Shown: positions 52,418 through 56,616 of the stretch, piece by piece
How positions within the stretch are numbered: position 1 is the first letter of the stretch
How the letters are laid out: each line of letters opens with the position of its first letter
Notes under the pieces: generated by a model
Database searches by the model: none
What the model saw: only the letters and a program-made list of their open reading frames with translations
What the model was told of the DNA's origin: nothing
Made by a program: the position numbers and the translations under genes
NCBI GenBank assembly: GCA_964431735.1
Contig: CAYSLJ010000018.1
Coordinates: forward strand, 1-56,616
Length of the DNA stretch: 56,616 bases
Direction: 5' to 3'
Origin: CALARM01 sp964431735
GTDB taxonomy: Bacteria > Vulcanimicrobiota > SpSt-956 > JAKJGF01

Positions 52418-53953
52418 ATGAAAGAGAAGAAAGAGATAAAACAAACAGTAAAACAATATTGTCTGGACATAGACGAAAAAAGTTATAATGAAATAACCCT
52501 TATAGCCTATCGCCATAGTAAAGTAAGGAATTATGTTTATGGAAGATATGGAAGTATAAAAGGGTTATTTTATTTAAAAAACCATAGAAAAAAGATAAGA
52601 GATAAGTGGGTAAAAAGTGGTTTTGCTAAAAATTGGTCACTTCCTGACAGACACTGGAAAATTGCTCTTGACAGCGCCATAGGAAATATAAAGAGTCAGT
52701 GGTCTAACTGTAAGAATAAAATAAAAAAATCCGTATATAATAACAGTAACCTTGAAAAAGATGAACAATTTTATATATACTACATATTGAAATCAGATTT
52801 ATTACTTTGTTCTATTCTCACAGGTAAGGAGTTTAAGAAACCGGAAAAGCTGAAAAAATTAGAGATAAGAGAGAAGTATGTTCATAATCTTATAAAAAGA
52901 TATGTAAGAAAACATAAAGGAAGAAAACCGCACTCAAGAAAAGCGAGAAGTTTTGAACTTGACGGAAGTATGTACAGGTATGAAAAGGAAGAACACAGAA
53001 ATATTTTATATATACAGGGACTAAAAAAAGGAGAAAGAATAAAATTACCTCTCACAGATGACAGACATTTTAAAGGTACTTTAAGAATAGTAATAAAATC
53101 GGAAGAAAGAATAGAAATTCATCATTGTGTGGAACCGGTGATAAAGAAAATCAGTGAAGAAGAAAAAACAATCGGAATAGATAAGGGATACCAGTGCTTA
53201 ATAGCCACCAGTGAAGGAACTTTTTACGGCTCTGAATTGAATAATTTCTTATCAGAGGAAACAGAGAGACTGAATGAGAAGAACAAAAAAAGAAATAAAT
53301 TAAGGTCACTGTTAAAAAAGAACATAGAAAAAGGAAATACAGCTAAAGCAAGAAGAATAGGTAAATATAATCTTGGTAGGAAGAAATACTTGAGAAAAAA
53401 AGAGAAAGTCCGTTCCAGGCTTGAAAGTTATATAAACAGGGAAATTGGAAGATTTATAACAGAGGAGAAACCATCTGAAGTTATCCTTGAGAATTTAAAT
53501 TTTACCAGTTGGAGAGAGAAATTGCCGAAGAAAATAAAGAGGCGGTTGTCACGGTGGGTAAAAGGTTATATCCAGGAGCGATTGGAATATAAATTCAGTC
53601 TTAAAGATATAAGGTCAGCAGTTGTAAATCCAGCGTATACATCACAAATCTGTAGTATTTGCGGATGTTTTGGTCTTCGTACATACGACAGATTTTACTG
53701 TCCTTATTGTGACAGGGTTGTACATGCAGATTACAACGCAGGTAAGAATGTCCTGGCAAGGAAAGATGATAAAGAAATCACTCTTTATACACCTTATAAG
53801 AAGGTAAAAGAGATACTCCTTGCAAGATGTTCTGCGGTTGTGGGTAGTCCTCATGGGATGACTGGCTCAACCAGGACTCCAGATACTGTTATCAGTCAAT
53901 CGGAGAGCGAATTACAGAGAAATCTATCCATAGATTTATATAGTTTGCCATGA
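52418..53953 (+). CDS. tnpB: TnpB-family RNA-guided nuclease (IS200/IS605 or IS607 type)
   Basis: 511 residues, longer than the common 370-410. RuvC residues are all present: Asp255 (GIDKGYQC), Glu358 (VILENLNF) and Asp438 (HADYNAGKN). A zinc finger lies between the last two (C412, C415, C428, C431). The N-terminal helical region (about 250 residues) is Lys-rich. No tnpA lies on either side, so the element is either non-autonomous or a domesticated nuclease. The guide RNA would be expected across the 3' end of the gene and beyond 53953. Confidence 0.9.
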   Translation: MKEKKEIKQTVKQYCLDIDEKSYNEITLIAYRHSKVRNYVYGRYGSIKGLFYLKNHRKKIRDKWVKSGFAKNWSLPDRHWKIALDSAIGNIKSQWSNCKNKIKKSVYNNSNLEKDEQFYIYYILKSDLLLCSILTGKEFKKPEKLKKLEIREKYVHNLIKRYVRKHKGRKPHSRKARSFELDGSMYRYEKEEHRNILYIQGLKKGERIKLPLTDDRHFKGTLRIVIKSEERIEIHHCVEPVIKKISEEEKTIGIDKGYQCLIATSEGTFYGSELNNFLSEETERLNEKNKKRNKLRSLLKKNIEKGNTAKARRIGKYNLGRKKYLRKKEKVRSRLESYINREIGRFITEEKPSEVILENLNFTSWREKLPKKIKRRLSRWVKGYIQERLEYKFSLKDIRSAVVNPAYTSQICSICGCFGLRTYDRFYCPYCDRVVHADYNAGKNVLARKDDKEITLYTPYKKVKEILLARCSAVVGSPHGMTGSTRTPDTVISQSESELQRNLSIDLYSLP

Positions 53954-54220
53954 GGTTTGAATAGATTTTTCTGACCAGGTACTGTTAAAGATTTATACGA
54001 GGATCTTGAAAATGATTGAATTAATCTGGGATAAGATTCGTGTCCCCCCTTTTCTAAACAGTTCTTTACAATCTTATATTATCAGAAAATAATTGTTAAT
54101 TCAAATATTTGATTGTTTTTTTCATTTAACAATCTTCACCGGAAAAGTATATTGCTTCTATCCGGTTATAAAAGTATAATAAAAAGTTAACAATAAAAAA
54201 TTACCGGAGAAATAAAATGA
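53954..54220. other. TnpB downstream region, possible omega-RNA tail
   Basis: 267 bases with no gene. By analogy with other TnpB loci, the omega-RNA scaffold and the element's right end should lie around the end of the gene or here. I cannot define the boundary without a second copy. Confidence 0.3.
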
Positions 54221-54892
54221 ATGAAATCAATTAAGAGCGAGGAATTTAATTCATCCGTTAAAAATATTAAATTTGATAATTTTGAGTCGGAAAGGGAAAT
54301 ATTCTTCACTTCACTGATTATTATTGGTTTTCTTTTGTTTTCTATCGGATTTATTCCGGAAAGCAAATTATTATTAATTTTTGGTTCTGTCATAAGCGTA
54401 ATATCTTTATTTATCAGGCTGACTATCAGAGAAACACTCATCCTTGACTCAGAGAAAAAATGTGTCATGAAATATAAAAAATTCCTTTTTAAAGAAAAAA
54501 CAGAGGTTTTATGTCCCTTCAGCCACATTAAATATGTGAAATTATCAGATGTTGAATATGAAACAGATGCCTATGATGACAGACAAAAATGGGCTGCTCC
54601 AGGTTTTGACAGACTTCTCAGAGTTAAATATACCCTTTTTTCTGTTCAACTGGTATTTCGGGATGATAAAACAAGAACATATAAAAAGCAGATCTCAGTA
54701 AGTAGAAGAGAAGAATATAATTCCAGAGAGCCTGTTGCAGTGCTAAGAGATTATGCTCTTGAAATTGCCGGTTCAGTCGGCTGTGAGGTAATTTACAGTG
54801 AAAAGATTCCTTTAAACGAAAGAATTCAACCTTCAGAAATATATTATTCGGAGTTTGAATATTATCAATTCTCCAGAAATCTGCATCGATAA
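54221..54892 (+). CDS. Two-TM membrane protein with cytoplasmic domain
   Basis: CCGGAG precedes the ATG. 223 residues: two close hydrophobic helices (FFTSLIIIGFLLFSIGFIP; LLLIFGSVISVISLFIRL) then a mostly beta domain (ETLILDSEKKCVMKYKKFLF, VQLVFRDDKTRTYKKQIS) and a helix (REPVAVLRDYALEIAGSVG). This is a pleckstrin-like or DUF layout of unknown role. Its last 15-20 codons lie antisense to conserved codons of the truncated TOPRIM gene, so its natural C-terminus was probably replaced at a recombination junction near 54840. Confidence 0.6.
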   Translation: MKSIKSEEFNSSVKNIKFDNFESEREIFFTSLIIIGFLLFSIGFIPESKLLLIFGSVISVISLFIRLTIRETLILDSEKKCVMKYKKFLFKEKTEVLCPFSHIKYVKLSDVEYETDAYDDRQKWAAPGFDRLLRVKYTLFSVQLVFRDDKTRTYKKQISVSRREEYNSREPVAVLRDYALEIAGSVGCEVIYSEKIPLNERIQPSEIYYSEFEYYQFSRNLHR

Positions 54893-55115
54893 TACCTGCT
54901 ATCCCTGTAATATGGCCTTTTATGAGTATAGTTAAAGCACCGATAGCATTATCCTTGCCGAAAGACGGAATTAGTTTACAGTTATTATTATCGGTAAATC
55001 TCTCATAAACCTTTATATCTGTCTCACCTTCAACTAACAGGATTGTACCGCGATGCAGAGAGCGAGTCATACGGACAGTATTGGCAATATCATTTGCCGT
55101 AAGATATTGTCTCAC
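54624..55115 (-). pseudogene. Truncated DUF4435 (TOPRIM) protein, AriB-like
   Basis: GTG 55115 follows GGAGG by nine bases. The N-terminal 90 residues keep the TOPRIM core of DUF4435: TILLVEGETDIKVYERFTDN with the catalytic Glu, LIPSFGKDNAIGALTIL and GIAGIIDADFWRI with the D-x-D pair. After NIQTPNNIFL (about 54845) the family's T-D-x-H-D-L-E continuation is missing and the frame runs antisense into the neighbouring membrane gene to 54624. Normal length is about 300 residues. It overlaps the ATPase gene by 26 bases, as in PARIS-type loci. Confidence 0.7.
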
Positions 55116-56424
55116 TTTTGTTAGCCTCCAGTTCAACTGTTAAATCCCATCTGTCATGAATTATCTGAGGTGAGTGAGTTGCGATAAGAACGTCAAACCC
55201 GACAAGTTTTGCTATTTCCAGCAGATCTTTAATAAATTGCTGCTGCCATACGATATGAAGTGAGAGCTCAGGCTCATCTATAAGAATAAGAGAACTGGGA
55301 TTAACTTTAAATAGTAATTCGTAAAATAAAACCAGTTCATGCTGTTCACCTGATGACAATTCTCCAGGAGATAAGAATTTGCCTCTATCGGACTTAAAGA
55401 CAAAACCTTCTTTTTTATTTACAGACATTTTTTTATAAAGGAATTTGTTATTAATAATGTTTACAAAAAGATTTATTTTATTATTTAACTCATCAAAGAC
55501 ACTCAATTTCTTATTAACATCATTTACATATACAGACAGAACATTTCTGTTGTTTTTATCGATTTTTTGTAATAACTTAAAATCTATTTCCTTTTCTTTA
55601 TCTAAAAGACCTGTATCCATGAGGCGCGAACGTTTTTCTTCAAGTTCTTTCAGTTCTTTTTTCAATTCATCTATTGTCAATTCAGGAACTCCATCTCCTG
55701 TGACCAGTCTCATTGGAAAATCTCTATCCAGAGACTGAGACAGTGCTGCATATTCACCGAGTTTATCCTGGATTGCATTCGCCAGTTCTCTGGAATAAGT
55801 AATAACTGCCGGTATCATTAATGGTTTTTCTTCATAATTTCGGTTCAGATGTGAGAAATTTAGTAATCGCTGGGTTTCTATAAATTTGAGCTCTATAGAA
55901 TTTTTTAATTTTTTTAGCCATGCCGGTTCTTTAATTTCAGGTATATTGATCGGTATTTTATCTTTGCATCTGTCCAAAACTTCTTCAAAGGAAAGTTTTT
56001 TCTGGTTTGCCATATCAAGCCAGTTTTCATTGTTTATTCTATCAATACCAAGTTTCCTCAGTAAATGAAAAGGGAACTCAAAATCTTCAGGTTTGAGAGG
56101 ATTAATTAAATGAGATTCTTTTTTACCATTTTTTAATGTATGCTCCCATAGCAGCACATTATTAGTTTCTTTCTTATGTTCTTTAATAGTCTTTTTCAGG
56201 CATAAACCGGTATTATTATCAAAATCTACAGACATCTCGCTGAATGGAATATGATGGAGCTCACTGTAAAGTGATTTAAAGAATGCATTTAATATCCTGA
56301 GTAAAGTAGTTTTCCCGAAGCCGTTCGGGCCATGTATAATGGTGATATGGTCATTTAAATTTAAAGGAATTTCATAATTAAATATGCCAAAAAGATTTTT
56401 GATGCTTATTTTTTTTATTCTCAT
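55090..56424 (-). CDS. AAA/ABC-type ATPase, AriA-like (PARIS-type defence)
   Basis: AAGGAG precedes ATG 56424. 444 residues with N-terminal KISIKNLFGIFNYEI, Walker A GPNGFGKTT (about 32-40), signature LSSGEQHE, Walker B SLILIDEPELSLH and switch ATHSPQII. This is the AAA_15/RecF-SMC-like class. A long helical insertion sits between the Walker motifs. Paired with a downstream DUF4435/TOPRIM gene on the same strand it matches the AriA-AriB arrangement of PARIS anti-phage systems. OLD/Gabija-type ATPases fuse the TOPRIM domain instead. The ATPase looks intact; its partner does not. Confidence 0.85.
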   Translation of the reverse strand: MRIKKISIKNLFGIFNYEIPLNLNDHITIIHGPNGFGKTTLLRILNAFFKSLYSELHHIPFSEMSVDFDNNTGLCLKKTIKEHKKETNNVLLWEHTLKNGKKESHLINPLKPEDFEFPFHLLRKLGIDRINNENWLDMANQKKLSFEEVLDRCKDKIPINIPEIKEPAWLKKLKNSIELKFIETQRLLNFSHLNRNYEEKPLMIPAVITYSRELANAIQDKLGEYAALSQSLDRDFPMRLVTGDGVPELTIDELKKELKELEEKRSRLMDTGLLDKEKEIDFKLLQKIDKNNRNVLSVYVNDVNKKLSVFDELNNKINLFVNIINNKFLYKKMSVNKKEGFVFKSDRGKFLSPGELSSGEQHELVLFYELLFKVNPSSLILIDEPELSLHIVWQQQFIKDLLEIAKLVGFDVLIATHSPQIIHDRWDLTVELEANKSETISYGK

Positions 56425-56616
56425 AAGAGTCTCCTTATAGTTTTAATCTTACTATTTCATATATTTTAACATAGCAGATATAACAAAAGATATAATATTT
56501 TTTATTTGTTCTGTGAATTAGATATCCTGTCCAGCACATGATGTATCTCCCAGAAGGGCGGAGACTAAGAACCTATCCGAAAAGTAATATTTATTCTACA
56601 CCCTTCCGGTGGGTGA
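56425..56616. other. Upstream region of the ATPase gene
   Basis: No gene is seen. 56551-56616 is more GC-rich (CCCAGAAGGGCGGAGAC, CCCTTCCGGTGGGTGA) than the rest and may be the edge of another element. It cannot be resolved at the window end. Confidence 0.3.

Noticed and set aside
53642..53854. Minus-strand frame inside tnpB
   Set aside because: It is antisense to the zinc-finger and RuvC-III codons of tnpB.

Overview
The window looks like chromosomal DNA of an uncultivated, AT-rich bacterium (roughly one third G+C by eye) using the standard bacterial code, with TGA serving as an ordinary stop. Lipobox-type lipoproteins, Ser/Thr kinases with zinc-ribbon or TPR modules, FHA proteins, an ECF sigma/anti-sigma pair, Ycf48-type repeat proteins, MurC and ribosomal protein S20 fit a free-living bacterium with a large regulatory repertoire. 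I cannot assign a phylum from the sequence alone. Housekeeping genes (rpsT, murC, recD2, glgP, psuG/psuK, tRNA-Ile and tRNA-Ala) are scattered among many genes of unknown function.

Layout. 0.1-2.1 kb: a GspF-like soluble protein, ECF sigma and zinc anti-sigma operon. 2.1-2.8 kb: a VapBC toxin-antitoxin pair. 2.9-9.2 kb: a lipoprotein, a small zinc-ribbon protein, a coiled-coil MKIN-leader protein, a phosphoribosyltransferase-like protein, a zinc-ribbon Ser/Thr kinase and a heptad-repeat protein. 9.4-12.05 kb: a spermidine-synthase/membrane fusion gene broken by a nonsense codon, two frameshifts and a 105-bp MITE. 12.1-18 kb: secreted SH3, stalk-domain, metzincin lipoprotein and subtilisin genes. 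18-18.4 kb: an IS1182 remnant. 19.2-26.4 kb: kinase-TPR, multi-FHA and RecD2 genes. 27.2-31 kb: a clostripain-type peptidase, then three tandem Met/Gly-rich paralogues, each with its own promoter and terminator. 31-35.7 kb: two GNATs, a duplicated-domain zinc-ribbon protein, and a TPR/SdrB-like/DUF697 operon. 36-38.5 kb: tRNA-Ile and tRNA-Ala without rRNA genes, two PsbP-like secreted proteins and rpsT. 38.6-42.9 kb (minus strand): pseudouridine catabolism and a transglutaminase-like/ATP-grasp-like pair. 43.1-51.6 kb: murC, an esterase, glgP overlapping a histidine kinase, and a Ycf48-repeat lipoprotein. 51.7-56.6 kb: a decaying accessory island with an ankyrin fragment, an orphan antitoxin-like gene, a solitary TnpB and a PARIS-like AAA/TOPRIM defence locus whose TOPRIM partner is truncated.

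Three signals stand out. (1) Three unlinked genes (coiled-coil protein at 5135, subtilisin at 16450, clostripain-like peptidase at 27243) share a direct-repeat operator TTAACA-N5-TTAACA upstream. They also share an unusual N-terminal leader (MK[IV]N, then D-x-[VI]-[ST]-[IL]-[SN]-S near residues 28-38) in place of a Sec signal. This suggests an undescribed co-regulated and possibly co-exported set. (2) The three tandem Met/Gly-rich genes at 29.2-31 kb form a lineage-specific family with a conserved promoter architecture. (3) At least ten intergenic spacers carry modular heptamer repeats of two families (GTGAANA-type and ACGCRTY-type). They are sometimes joined by a fixed 14-bp block and sometimes folded into TTA-centred palindromes.
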